In this document: one piece after another, positions 1-7,853 of the stretch
How positions within the stretch are numbered: the stretch's first letter is position 1
How the letters are laid out: every line of letters begins with the position of its first letter
Assembly (NCBI RefSeq): GCF_020748185.1
Contig: NZ_JAHZMO010000009.1
Coordinates: 62,001-126,000, forward strand
DNA from: Terrisporobacter petrolearius
GTDB lineage: Bacteria > Bacillota > Clostridia > Peptostreptococcales > Peptostreptococcaceae
DNA: 64,000 bases
Reading direction: 5' to 3'
The notes under the pieces: generated by a model
The model's database searches: none
What the model saw: the letters and a program-made list of their open reading frames with translations, nothing else
What the model was told of the DNA's origin: nothing
Position numbers and translations under genes: made by a program

Positions 1-238
1 CTATAGTTGTCGCATTGTTAATTTCTTTTTTAGGTTTTCTTTCGTCAGTACGACCAAGTAGATAATCAACTGATACTTCTAAAAAATCAGCAATTTCTTT
101 AGTTACTTCTAAACTTGGACTTCTTTTACCAGTTTCATAACCATTATAAGTATTAGCTGGTATATTCAATTTCTCTGCCATTTATTTTTGCTTAATTCCT
201 AAAGATTTCCTGTCAATTCTTAATCTTGTGGCGAGCAT
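1..238 (-). pseudogene. XRE-family phage repressor, nonsense-mutated and cut by window edge
   Basis: Reading the minus strand from ATG at 238 gives an HTH_3 protein start (MLATRLRIDRKSLGIKQK). Codon 19 (184-182) is TAA, and the frame then continues cleanly with MAEKLNIPANTYNGYETGKR and a typical cI-like linker (DYLLGRTDERKP). The residue lost at the stop is probably Glu, from KQKEMAE in the family. A ribosome binding site (GGAGGG) lies just upstream of 238. An alternative is restart at the ATG directly after the stop (181), which would give a repressor lacking helix 1. The gene runs off the left edge. It faces a Cro-like gene across repeated operators, the usual layout of a phage immunity region. 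Confidence 0.75.
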
Positions 239-284
239 TTTAATCCCTCCTAATTCGCATTTATAATATTATAATAGCCATAAA

Positions 285-360
285 ATCGCACAATGTGAAA
301 ATAATTCGCAAAAATGAATTAAAAATTTTAAAAATAGTCGACAATTCACAAAATGAGAAT
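285..360. promoter_or_regulatory. Operator array between divergent repressor and Cro-like genes
   Basis: Three related 17-base imperfect palindromes lie between the divergent genes: about 285-301 (ATCGCACAATGTGAAAA), 304-320 (ATTCGCAAAAATGAATT) and 344-360 (ATTCACAAAATGAGAAT). A fourth copy at 572-588 is nearly the exact reverse complement of the third. The spacing and repeats fit binding sites for the flanking HTH proteins. Confidence 0.6.
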
Positions 361-377
361 AGAAGAGGGTGATAAAA

Positions 378-572
378 ATGAAAAACTTAGAATTAAAAGT
401 TTTAAGGGCAAAAAGAGATTTAAGACAGTCGGACATGGCTGAATTTCTTAAAATTTCAAAATCATCTTACTGTGAAAAAGAGAATGGAAAAAGAAAATTC
501 AAGTTAGAAGAAGCTTTAATTATAGCTGAAATATTTAAAGTAAATGTAAGAGATATTTTTTTGACTATATAA
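378..572 (+). CDS. Cro/XRE-family HTH regulator (64 aa)
   Basis: This is a compact single HTH_3 domain protein. The helix-turn-helix spans about residues 10-40 (RDLRQSDMAEFLKISKSSYC, then ENGKRKF) and it ends with the dimerisation-like helix IAEIFKVNVRDIF. I chose ATG 378 because GAGGG lies 7-8 bases upstream; an in-frame GTG at 369 overlaps the Shine-Dalgarno. It is divergent from the broken repressor, with operators on both sides, so it is probably a phage Cro-type or accessory regulator. It looks intact. Confidence 0.75.
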   Translation: MKNLELKVLRAKRDLRQSDMAEFLKISKSSYCEKENGKRKFKLEEALIIAEIFKVNVRDIFLTI

Positions 573-588
573 TTCTCAATATGTGAAT
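572..588. promoter_or_regulatory. Operator-like palindrome downstream of Cro-like gene
   Basis: ATTCTCAATATGTGAAT overlaps the stop of the Cro-like gene. Its reverse complement matches the site at 344-360 in 15 of 17 positions. It could control the antirepressor that follows. Confidence 0.5.
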
Positions 589-630
589 GAAATTTTATTA
601 AGAAGATATATAAAGAGAGAGGATTGAAAA

Positions 631-1646
631 ATGAATAGCAGTTTATATCGAAGTTATGATACTGATTTAAACAATCAAGCTGTAGTTAGTATTAACATAA
701 TAAAAATTGAAGTTGATGAAAATCAAGAGCCAGTACTCAGTGCAAGAGAATTACATGATTTTTTAGAAGCGGCAGAAAGATTTACTAACTGGTTTGATAG
801 ACAGTTACAATATGATTTTGAAGAAAAAATTGATTATGTAGGGTGTAAAGTTTTTAACACCCAAGCAAGACAATAATTGCAAGATTATATATTAAAGCTA
901 GATATGGCTAAAGAAATAGCAATGATACAAAGAAGTGAAAAAGGAAAGCAGGCAAGAAGATATTTTTTACAAACAGAAAAAGATTGGAACAGTCCAGCAA
1001 AAGTAATGGCCAGAGCATTAATACTTGCAGATAAAAGAATAGACCAGTTAAAAATAGAAAACCAAGAACTAAAACCAAAAGCTATGTTTGCAGATGCATT
1101 AAGTGCAAGCAAAACATCTATATAGATTGGAGAGTTAGCTAAGATATTAAAACAAAATGGAATAAACACAGGTGTACTAGATTATTTATTTGGTTAAGAG
1201 AAAATGGCTATTTAATTAAAATAAAAGGTACTGATTACAATATGCCTACTCAAAAATCTATGGATTTAGGACTATTTGAAATAAAAGAAACTGATGTAGT
1301 TCATCCAGATGGTCATGTAAGTATAAGCAAAACACCTAAGGTTACAGGAAAAGGACAAATTTATTTTGTTAATAAATTTAAAAGTGCTAAGCAATTAATT
1401 AGAAAACTTAAATTGAATAGGACAAATTTTTATAAACATAAGTATTTATATGGGGGTGTTTATATGAAATATGATGCAGAGTATAGAATCGGAAAGACAA
1501 GAGTATTTATAGTATCTCCTGAAAATGAAGCAAGGCTAGGAAGAAAAATGACTGAAGAAGAAAAGCAAATAATACTAGATGATATATCTGAAAAAGCTAG
1601 TAGGATGGCCTATTCAATAGCAACAAAGAAACAAACTAGTATTTAA
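631..1646 (+). pseudogene. Broken AntA/BRO-type phage antirepressor with a fused 3' part
   Basis: The N-terminal piece (from ATG 631, RBS AGAGAGAGG) carries the AntA-type signature LSARELHDFLEAAERFTNWF and stops at TAA 874-876. The same frame resumes at once (LQDYILKLDMAKEIAMIQR), continues through a typical linker (ENQELKPKAMFADALSAS) and stops again at TAG 1123-1125. A frameshift near 1170-1190 then moves the C-terminal domain (WLRENGYLIKIKGTDYN, later VTGKGQIYFVNKF) to the third frame. The end (about 1380-1646, with MKYDAEYRIGKTRVFIVSPE) does not look like a normal antirepressor terminus and may be a second phage gene joined by deletion. Intact family members induce prophages by antagonising repressor. 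This copy cannot make a full protein. Confidence 0.75.
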
Positions 1647-1849
1647 CGATATATATTCAAAAGATAAAAGGCTATAGCCTTGAATAGATAAAAACAGGAC
1701 AAGCAGGGGGTAATTTAAAATGGATTTAAAAATAGTTGAGATAAAGAGCATAACGCTAAAGTAGTGTATATATTTTGCTTCATTAGGAATGTATTTCATT
1801 ATACATGATGGAAAATTAAAAGGATTTAGTAGACAGGTAGGTGCGACTA

Positions 1850-1975
1850 ATGAGTAAAAAACATTGTGATTTACCAAGTTCAAGATTAGTATGTGAAATT
1901 GACTGGGAAAAAGGCGAAACTTTAGAGCAAGCAAAGAAAGTTTCAGGAAATGACATAAGGGAAATATCAAAATGA
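1850..1975 (+). CDS. Small phage-type ORF (41 aa), unknown
   Basis: The ORF starts MSKKHCDLPSSRLVCEIDWE and ends DIREISK. A weak AGGTAGGTG lies 6-8 bases before the ATG. It is hydrophilic with no recognised domain. The surrounding 1650-2060 sequence contains only short, degraded frames (for example MDLKIVEIKS at 1720), so this may be a remnant. I do not recognise a function. Confidence 0.3.
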   Translation: MSKKHCDLPSSRLVCEIDWEKGETLEQAKKVSGNDIREISK

Positions 1976-2082
1976 AAATTTAAAAAATTATGTAATATAT
2001 ACACAAAGAGGTAAAGAAAGTGTTCTATAAATATGGATTAATATCAATAGACTAAAAATTGATTTAGCCTATTGATATAGAA

Positions 2083-2292
2083 TTAACCTTTTGGGCATGA
2101 ATCAGAACTCGAAAAACAAACGAATGATTTTCCTGGATATTGGGATTTTGCTTTCTTAAGGGCGTCATCGCAGTTAGAAAAATAGCCAATATAAGTTCTA
2201 GTTGATGAATAAGATAGGAAAGGACAACCTTCGGAATGAATTTCATGTCTGCCATGGGCATCTACAAAGTTGTTGAAATAGTAGTTTTTAAT
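2083..2292 (-). CDS. Small Cys/His-containing conserved protein, possible ATT start
   Basis: The minus-strand frame ends with a compact domain: VDAHGRHEIHSEGCPFL, then YIGYFSNCDDALKKAKSQYP, and a Cys-rich tail (CFSSSDSCPKG). This pattern (HEIH..GC, a YLG.F..C..A..AK segment, terminal Cys pair) recalls small bacterial proteins of unknown function, possibly metal binding. The first ATG in frame is at 2346. However, the only good ribosome binding site (AAAGGTGG) sits 6-8 bases before an ATT codon at 2292-2290, which would start (M/I)KNYYFNNF. The gene either uses AUU or its ATG has mutated. Confidence 0.5.
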   Translation of the reverse strand: MKNYYFNNFVDAHGRHEIHSEGCPFLSYSSTRTYIGYFSNCDDALKKAKSQYPGKSFVCFSSSDSCPKG

Positions 2293-2423
2293 AAAATCAC
2301 CACCTTTGGTTATGAACTTAATACAAGTTATGCATGAGAAAGACAATATGTGAATTGTAGTTTATAAGCATGAAAAGTTAGGTCCTATATTAGCAGTGCA
2401 AAATATTAAAACTTGCAAGCGTT

Positions 2424-3008
2424 ATGCAATTCAAACAAACAATGAGGTTTAACATGGAATGGTCAAATCAAGATCTTATAATAGAAAAGATGCAAAACAA
2501 AATAAATAATCTTAGAAATGCAGCTCAAAAAAAATTATTCAGTTTTGATACTAAAAAAGTCATAAGTAAGTTAGAAGAATTCTGCAATAGTAATGGATGC
2601 AACTTAAAAGAATTAACTTTTCAAGGAGCAGAAGAAGTTTTAGATTTAATAGTAAAATATGAACCTAATAAACATGATGAAGTACAAGGTGTAGAGTTTA
2701 CGGAAGTTACAGAGAATACAGAAGAAAATATAGGAATGATAAATGGTATTGTGGCTGAATGGATTACAGAAATATCAGAAAAAATTGATGCAGAACTTTT
2801 TAAAGAAGTGCTGGTTATATGTACCTATAAAGGGAAGTTATACTTTGATTTTCTTAAAGGAATAATAAATAACTGGTTACAAAAGAATGTAACCAGCTAT
2901 GAAGAACTCAAATCATTTGAGTTACAAAATAGGATTGCTACTAATAGTGTTAGCAAAAATAGTAAAAGTATACAAAATTCATATAAAATGAGTGCAGGTG
3001 AAATGTAA
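2424..3008 (+). pseudogene. DnaD-like phage replication protein, frameshifted end
   Basis: The 194-codon frame has a C-terminal segment typical of the DnaD/DnaB_2 domain (ISEKIDAELFKEVLVICTYK, then FDFLKGIINNWLQKNVTSYE). Such phage proteins act in primosome loading. After codon 194 the frame stops, but the +1 reading gives NNAFAGYTQNELESQKGKFD and then a stop at 3068-3070. That is the usual conserved tail of this family, so a frameshift near 3006 is likely. The N-terminal winged-helix domain is not recognisable, suggesting a 5' loss too. Confidence 0.6.
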
Positions 3009-3116
3009 ATAATGCATTCGCTGGATATACCCAAAACGAATTAGAAAGTCAGAAAGGTAAATTTGATTAGGAGAATAATATTCAACTATGGGAACAGGGA
3101 TTCCTATAAAAACCAA

Positions 3117-3140
3117 ATAACCTTATCATTACTGATAAGG
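3117..3140. terminator. Hairpin AACCTTATC..GATAAGGTT
   Basis: A 9-bp perfect stem with a short loop follows the replication remnant. There is no clear T-run, so it could be a weak terminator or another RNA structure. Confidence 0.4.
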
Positions 3141-3273
3141 TTAAGTACTACAGATTCCAATGCGGTAAGAAAGTATGAGTCATTAATAGTATTATGTGTA
3201 TCTTAAAATAAATTATTCCATGGGATTTATTGCCTTGGGCCAATAAGAGGAGAGATTATTATGAGTAGTAAAA

Positions 3274-3549
3274 GTAGGAGTAACCGTTACAGCTGGAAGT
3301 GTATATGTAGCAAATATATCAACTTATAAAGTTAAAGTAGGGTCTATGTCCGAATTAAGTTCATCAGGAAATATATTAACTAGCGGTGTTCTTTCTACTG
3401 TAGAAGTAAATAATATTGTTATTACAGTTACAGATTCAAGAGGAATGACAGTATCGCAAACTTATTCAAGTGCTATAACTGCTACTGCATATACGCCACT
3501 ATCTATAACGAACTTTTCATATAAAGAATTATTATGGAAAATGGAGTAG
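3274..3549 (+). pseudogene. Fragment of a phage structural protein (DUF859-like)
   Basis: An open frame from about 3274 runs VGVTVTAGSVYVANISTYKV and on to VTDSRGMTVSQTYSSAI and TAYTPLSITNFSY, stopping at 3549. The VTDSRG motif with an alternating beta pattern is typical of siphovirus minor structural proteins of the DUF859 type. An ATG with RBS at 3261 is out of frame with it, so the 5' end is lost or shifted. Only the fragment remains and no tail genes surround it. Confidence 0.5.
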
Positions 3550-3650
3550 ATACCAAAAAGCATTAAAATATATTGGAATAGCGAATAGCTTTTGTTTATT
3601 TTCAATGTACCTATTTGAGGATTACAAAAAATTGAATTTCTTAAATAAAG

Positions 3651-3690
3651 AATACTGCCTAAACAAAGTAGGCAGTATTAAAATTAATTT
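3651..3690. terminator. Strong intrinsic terminator, 11-bp stem
   Basis: AATACTGCCTA pairs perfectly with TAGGCAGTATT around an AACAAAG-type loop and is followed by an AT-rich T-tract. It lies between the phage fragment and the convergent DUF1540 gene. Confidence 0.8.
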
Positions 3691-3845
3691 TTTTTTGAAA
3701 AACTTCCACAATCAGTTTGTTCAATTGTAGTCGCTGAGTCACTGTGTTTTGTAACTTGGATTTTGTCTAAAGCACAGTAATTTTCTTGTCCGCTATGATG
3801 TTTACATTCTGTAACATCACAAGCTATACTTTCGTTTTTTTTCAT
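3684..3845 (-). CDS. DUF1540 domain protein (53 aa)
   Basis: The minus strand from ATG 3845, with AAGGAGAC eight bases upstream, encodes a protein starting MKKNESIACDVTECKHH and ending IEQTDCGSFSKKN. The four-cysteine pattern CDVTEC, NYCALDKI and DCGSF is the DUF1540 signature found in small, probably metal-binding proteins of spore-formers. The role is unknown, and some family members are spore associated. It is intact and complete, unlike most of its neighbours. Confidence 0.85.
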   Translation of the reverse strand: MKKNESIACDVTECKHHSGQENYCALDKIQVTKHSDSATTIEQTDCGSFSKKN

Positions 3846-4090
3846 TGTTAAGTCTCCTTTTTTATCTTATTTTTTATATTACGATATTATTATGTAGTAT
3901 TACCACTAATTTTATTCGAGTAATTTGTAATAATATGTTTATATGAAATTTAGATATTAAATCATATTTAAGTAAATTTACAGTTGAGTAATTAAATGTA
4001 TAATCTTAATACATTCCACAATAAAATTCCAATTTATTGAATAGTTACAGTGACAATATTAATATTATGCTAATCTAAGGGAAAACATTT

Positions 4091-4267
4091 ATGAAAAAAC
4101 AAGAAAGTATTATAAGAAAATGGGATAACTATATAGAGCCTAAGGTAGAATGTTCAGAATGTAGAGGAATGACTAGATTATTAAGTGATTCATGTATAAT
4201 GTTTTTGTATAGTTGTATGCTTTTATTACTTTCAATTTTCTCTTTTGGGTTTCCATATTCTCTATAA
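4091..4267 (+). CDS. Small ORF with one CxxC and a hydrophobic C-terminus (58 aa)
   Basis: The ORF starts MKKQESIIRKWDNYIEPK, has CSEC near residue 22 and ends in a hydrophobic stretch (MFLYSCMLLLLSIFSFGF). The upstream AAGGG is weak and about 12 bases away. Only one of the two CxxC halves of a zinc ribbon is present, so it may be a truncated phage protein. The function is not recognised. Confidence 0.35.
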   Translation: MKKQESIIRKWDNYIEPKVECSECRGMTRLLSDSCIMFLYSCMLLLLSIFSFGFPYSL

Positions 4268-4275
4268 ATTACAGA

Positions 4276-4471
4276 TTATTTTATCACCCATGAAGAACCA
4301 AATTTCTTACAATCAATATTTTCTACAATTTTACCGTATTCAAGAGCCTTTCTAAGAGTAGAACCATTTAATCCCCATTTCCTTTATCCATGTGGTAGGA
4401 AGTGAAATTCTTGGAGTGTGACTTCCACTAGCAGATTTACTAAAATATATATTTAATTCTCTTTCTTTCAT
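4276..4471 (-). pseudogene. Fused remnant: AbrB-like start joined to an HTH-protein end
   Basis: From ATG 4471 the minus strand reads MKERELNIYFSKSASGSHTP and RISLPTTWIKEMGI, the usual start of small phage/Clostridium AbrB-like DNA-binding proteins. It then breaks. A different frame continues NGSTLRKALEYGKIVENIDC and KKFGSSWVIK to TAA at 4276, which resembles the end of a small HTH/excisionase-type phage protein. The join looks like a deletion between two neighbouring genes, followed by a frame change. The reading frame starts 3 bases after the 30-aa peptide gene. Confidence 0.5.
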
Positions 4472-4474
4472 GTT

Positions 4475-4567
4475 CTACCACCACACCAGTGATTTAGTTA
4501 ATACAGCTATAAATGTAATTAGAGATATAATATTAACTACTAAGTTTACGATTTTTAATTTTTTCAT
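4475..4567 (-). CDS. Hydrophobic 30-aa peptide
   Basis: From ATG 4567, with GAGGAAATAA directly upstream, the frame encodes one membrane helix (IVNLVVNIISLITFIAVLTK) with a Lys-rich N-terminus and a terminal WW. It precedes the AbrB-like remnant by 3 bases, so the two were co-transcribed. It could be a small membrane peptide or type I toxin-like peptide, but nothing beyond hydrophobicity supports a toxin role. Confidence 0.45.
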   Translation of the reverse strand: MKKLKIVNLVVNIISLITFIAVLTKSLVWW

Positions 4568-4601
4568 TTATTTCCTCATTTTTATACTATGATTATATTA
4601 T

Positions 4602-4619
4602 TTGGTGATGTTTCGCCAA
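4602..4619. promoter_or_regulatory. Palindrome upstream of the small minus-strand genes
   Basis: TTGGTGATGTTTCGCCAA is an imperfect inverted repeat (TTGG.GA...TC.CCAA). It is located where an operator for the 4567-4276 genes would be expected. The regulator is unknown. Confidence 0.3.
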
Positions 4620-4861
4620 GTACTTTTCAAAATGATATTTAATAGTAAATATGTATATTAATAAAAAATAAGGTGGCTTTTTTTAGTTTCCTTCATTAAT
4701 TATTGTTTTTATATCTAATCTGTTAAATGGTAATGGATTTTTTACTATATATCTTTTGATAAATAGATAATTAATTTTATAATCGATAGTTTTTGTATAG
4801 ATAATATCGATAAATAGATAATAATTAAAAGTATAATGATGTTAACAAGGGGTGATTGTGT

Positions 4862-5725
4862 ATGGATATGATTAATAATTTTAATAAAGCTATGAAATAT
4901 ATAGATCAAAATTTGGAAAATGAAATAGATTTTAAAAAAGTTTCCCAAATTGCCGGAGTATCAGAGTTTCATTTTAGAAAGATATTTTCTTACCTTTCTG
5001 GAACGACACTTAGTAGCTATATTAGAAAAAGAAAACTTTCAGAAGCAAGTCTAGATTTGATTAATAATAAAATGAAAATTATAGATGTTGCAATAAAGTA
5101 TGGATATGATTCAGCCGATGGCTTTACAAGAGCATTTAAAGAGTGGTTTGGAGTTAATCCATCAGAATTAAAGAATTATAGAGATTTTAAAATTTATCCC
5201 AGCATGACATTTCAATTAACTATTAGAGGAGGAAGTAATATGAATTACCGTATAGAAAAGAAAAATCCATTTAAATTAGTAGGAGTTAAAAAGAGAATTC
5301 CTATTGTGTTTGAAGGTCAAAATCCAGAAATAATGAAAATAGCGCAAGGCATAACACAAGAGCAAAGAGAAAGATTACAGTCTTATAGAGATACAGAGGT
5401 AAAAACTGTAATTAATGCATCTTATAATTTTGATGATGGTGTATATGAAGAAAATGGGAAATTAGATCATTTAATAGGGTCTATAACTACGTTAGATATA
5501 GACTTTGGCCAGTTTGATGTGGTTGAAGTTCCTAGTCATACATGGGCAATATTTTCATGTGAAGGTCAATTTCCAATTTTAATGCAGGATACACATGCTA
5601 AAATAGTGTCTGAGTGGTTACCATCTTCAGGTTATGAGCTAGTAGATGCACCACTAATATCCTTTAATGGAGATATGTCTGATTTATCAAATGTTTATAG
5701 TGAAATATGGGTTGCTATAAAATAA
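4862..5725 (+). CDS. AraC-family regulator with GyrI-like effector domain (287 aa)
   Basis: Residues 1-105 hold the two AraC helix-turn-helix motifs (FKKVSQIAGVSEFHFRKIFS and IDVAIKYGYDSADGFTRAFK, then FGVNPSE). From about residue 130 to the end lies a GyrI-like small-molecule binding domain (YRIEKKNPFKLVGVKKRIP, ... HTWAIFSCEGQFP). This is the Rob/BmrR-type architecture, which usually senses small hydrophobic or cationic compounds and activates transport or detoxification genes. ATG 4862 is preceded by AAGGGG at 9 bases. No obvious target gene is adjacent. The gene is intact among degraded phage pieces, so it was probably acquired or retained independently. Confidence 0.88.
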   Translation: MDMINNFNKAMKYIDQNLENEIDFKKVSQIAGVSEFHFRKIFSYLSGTTLSSYIRKRKLSEASLDLINNKMKIIDVAIKYGYDSADGFTRAFKEWFGVNPSELKNYRDFKIYPSMTFQLTIRGGSNMNYRIEKKNPFKLVGVKKRIPIVFEGQNPEIMKIAQGITQEQRERLQSYRDTEVKTVINASYNFDDGVYEENGKLDHLIGSITTLDIDFGQFDVVEVPSHTWAIFSCEGQFPILMQDTHAKIVSEWLPSSGYELVDAPLISFNGDMSDLSNVYSEIWVAIK

Positions 5726-5823
5726 AATTAATACATTTTAAGCTCTTTTACTTTATTTTAATAGTAATCGTTAAAAACAAATTATCAATAGTAAATTCAG
5801 TGAATAGTTTTGAAATAAAAAAT

Positions 5824-5850
5824 AAGGTGGCCTTCCGTTAGCCACCTTTA
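5824..5850. terminator. Hairpin after AraC-GyrI gene
   Basis: AAGGTGGC pairs with GCCACCTT across a 9-base loop. There is no long T-run, so it may act weakly in both directions. Confidence 0.45.
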
Positions 5851-5955
5851 AATGAAACAATAAAAATATTTATAAAATATAGGTACTATAATAGTATGTA
5901 TAGGACACTTAAAGTATGTCCATAATTTTAATAATCCATGTTATAGTGTAATTTT

Positions 5956-5999
5956 AAAAGGCTGGTAGGGAAATAAAGTTCCTTACCAGCCTTTTCTAT
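5956..5999. terminator. Long hairpin terminator, probably bidirectional
   Basis: AAAAGGCTGGTA..GGAA pairs with TTCC..TACCAGCCTTTT, flanked by T-rich sequence on the plus side and A-rich sequence on the other. It lies at the end of a minus-strand gene relic. Confidence 0.7.
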
Positions 6000-6080
6000 T
6001 TATTCATAATAACTATCTGGATATTCCTCAGGTTCATCATTTTTAATCCATTCTTTTTAGCCTAATCCAGTACCATCTTT
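6000..6080 (-). pseudogene. 3' end of a lost minus-strand gene
   Basis: The minus strand reads DGTGLG, an in-frame stop, then KEWIKNDEPEEYPDSYYE and a stop at 6000, just before the 5956-5999 terminator. No upstream coding sequence extends it. It looks like the last codons of a deleted gene. The rest of 5726-6288 contains only hairpins and AT-rich sequence. Confidence 0.35.
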
Positions 6081-6288
6081 AAATTTATCCGTTGACAAGG
6101 TTTCTAAACTAGACAGTTATTTATATTCATAATTTTTATTTCCTTCTAATACTATAAATTTATCAATAAAAACTATTTATTAATTTCTTATATAATATAA
6201 ATGAAAGAAGTATCTAACATTATTGTAAGTATTTAGGCAAATATAGGTATGTTACCATTTACATATATTTTGACTTAAGGAGGTTTTT

Positions 6289-6830
6289 ATGAAAAATAAT
6301 AAAACAAAAAATGTATTATCGATTTTCTTAGCTGGATTAATAATATCCATATCTTTATATGTCGGCTGTCTCGAACGCATAATCTAATAACTTAGATACG
6401 CTTGAAGAAAAGCAAAAAATCGAAGAGCAATTCAAGAATGTACATATCGAAAATGTTTCGTCTGATGAAGTAGATACTTCTAATGCTATAGTAATTAATA
6501 GTGAACAAAAGTATTATGAACTATTAAAACAACTAAATGAAGATAACAGTGATATTGTAGAAACGGATATTGATCCTGCTGAATTTGAGCAAAAAAATCC
6601 AATGATGCTTCGAACAAGCTATGCTAGAGGAGTAAGATATACAAGCAAAACAGCATCTAAATGGCTTGGTTCTGTTCCAGGTGAACCAACTGTATTCTAC
6701 AATAACTAAAGTGAAATTCACATTGAAAGGCGCAGCTGGTACAACTGTTATTTATAAAGAGTTACCTACACTATTAAGAACAAACCTTACGTATAAATTT
6801 AGTTATGATATAACAAATGCAAGAGAATAG
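6289..6830 (+). pseudogene. Frameshifted secreted lipoprotein
   Basis: ATG 6289, with AAGGAGG upstream, opens a lipoprotein signal (VLSIFLAGLIISISLYVGC). The frame then stops near 6387. A second frame carries the body (NNLDTLEEKQKIEEQFKNVH through TSKTASKWLGSVPGEP) to a stop near 6708. A third frame carries the end (KFTLKGAAGTTVIYKELPTL, ITNARE) to TAG 6828-6830. Restoring two single-base shifts would give a lipoprotein of about 180 residues with a compact C-terminal beta domain. I do not recognise the family. Confidence 0.65.
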
Positions 6831-6839
6831 GAGATATAT

Positions 6840-6962
6840 ATGGATAATAAAACTTTAGTAAGCATAAGTTATTTTTTCTTGTTAATATTATCAATTGTTA
6901 TACTTTATTTTATTTATAAAGGAATAAAGTATATTTTGAAAAAGTGTTATAATAAAAAATAA
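6840..6962 (+). CDS. Single-helix membrane peptide (40 aa)
   Basis: The ORF reads MDNKTLVSISYFFLLILSIV with a basic C-terminus (KKCYNKK). GGAGATAT directly precedes ATG 6840, and the gene begins 10 bases after the lipoprotein remnant. It is one transmembrane helix, inside-positive at the C-terminus. It was probably a partner of the broken lipoprotein. The function is unknown. Confidence 0.5.
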   Translation: MDNKTLVSISYFFLLILSIVILYFIYKGIKYILKKCYNKK

Positions 6963-6975
6963 ATATATATTAATC

Positions 6976-7007
6976 AAAAAAGTATCCTAATTTTAGGATA
7001 CTTTTTT
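6976..7007. terminator. Bidirectional intrinsic terminator
   Basis: AAAAAAGTATCCTAA pairs with TTAGGATACTTTTTT. It ends the small membrane gene and may also serve the convergent peroxiredoxin. Confidence 0.85.
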
Positions 7008-7093
7008 AGTTTTAGAAAGTCATATTGCCATATAACTATTTATGAGTATTCACTATTATATGTATGATTTTACAGTTACACTAGAACTGGTAA

Positions 7094-7609
7094 TCAGTTA
7101 GCAGGAGTATTCACCTTACATTTATCAGAAGTTTGTAAAGCATCTACAATTCTAAGTATTTCAGGTATATTTCTACCAGTAGTTAATGGATAATAAAGAA
7201 TTGTTCTTAGAATTTGCTTATCATCAATTATGAACACTGTTCTTACAGTTGATGTAGAACTCATTTCTTCGGAAATCATTCCGTATTGTTTTGATATTTT
7301 CATATCTCTATCTTCTATTATTGGGAAAGGTATAGTTATTCCTGTAATTTGTAGAATATTATATACCCAAGCTAAATGAGAAGTATTGCTATCAACACTA
7401 AGTCCTAGTAATTTAGTATTTCTTTTTTCAAACTCTGGAGCTAAGTTTGTAAATGCTATAAATTCAGTAGTACATACAGGAGTAAAATCTCCTGGATGAG
7501 AAAATAGTACTAGCCAACTTCCAGCATAATCAGAAAGTTCTATGGGACCAAAGGTAGTGTTAGCTTTAAAATTAGGAGCTTTTTCTCCTAAGTTTGGAAG
7601 ACATGCCAT
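7094..7609 (-). CDS. Peroxiredoxin, 1-Cys/Prx6 type, C-terminally truncated (171 aa)
   Basis: This is an AhpC/TSA-fold enzyme that reduces peroxides. The peroxidatic Cys46 lies in the motif FSHPGDFTPVCTTEF, and the later SVDSNTSHLAWV, PIIEDRDMKISKQYGM and YYPLTTGRNIPEILR segments match the Prx6-like subgroup. Such proteins usually have about 210-220 residues, with the dimerisation domain after PANW.PG. Here the frame reaches NTPAN and then TGA where TGG (Trp) is expected, followed by LP and further stops. The last 40 or so residues are therefore missing. The start ATG 7609 has a GAGGTGA site. It may be partly active or decaying. Confidence 0.85.
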   Translation of the reverse strand: MACLPNLGEKAPNFKANTTFGPIELSDYAGSWLVLFSHPGDFTPVCTTEFIAFTNLAPEFEKRNTKLLGLSVDSNTSHLAWVYNILQITGITIPFPIIEDRDMKISKQYGMISEEMSSTSTVRTVFIIDDKQILRTILYYPLTTGRNIPEILRIVDALQTSDKCKVNTPAN

Positions 7610-7853
7610 AAAATCACCTCGTTTAAAAAAATTATATATCTATTTATTTTATTAATTATTGAGATTTAATGTTACTGAATTTAAGTTATTTACTACCTAA
7701 AGCTTATGTTTAAATAATCGGTTTTCATAAGATTATAAAATAACTTTTTTTTCAACAATATAACTTATAAACATTGCCAATATTGTATAAGTTTGTTATT
7801 ATTATAGATATAATGTTATTTTTATAAATATACACAAAGTTGAGGTGAGGGGC

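Noticed and set aside
4745-4948. Ile-rich minus-strand frame before the AraC-GyrI gene
   Set aside because: Low-complexity AT sequence, overlapping the real gene start.
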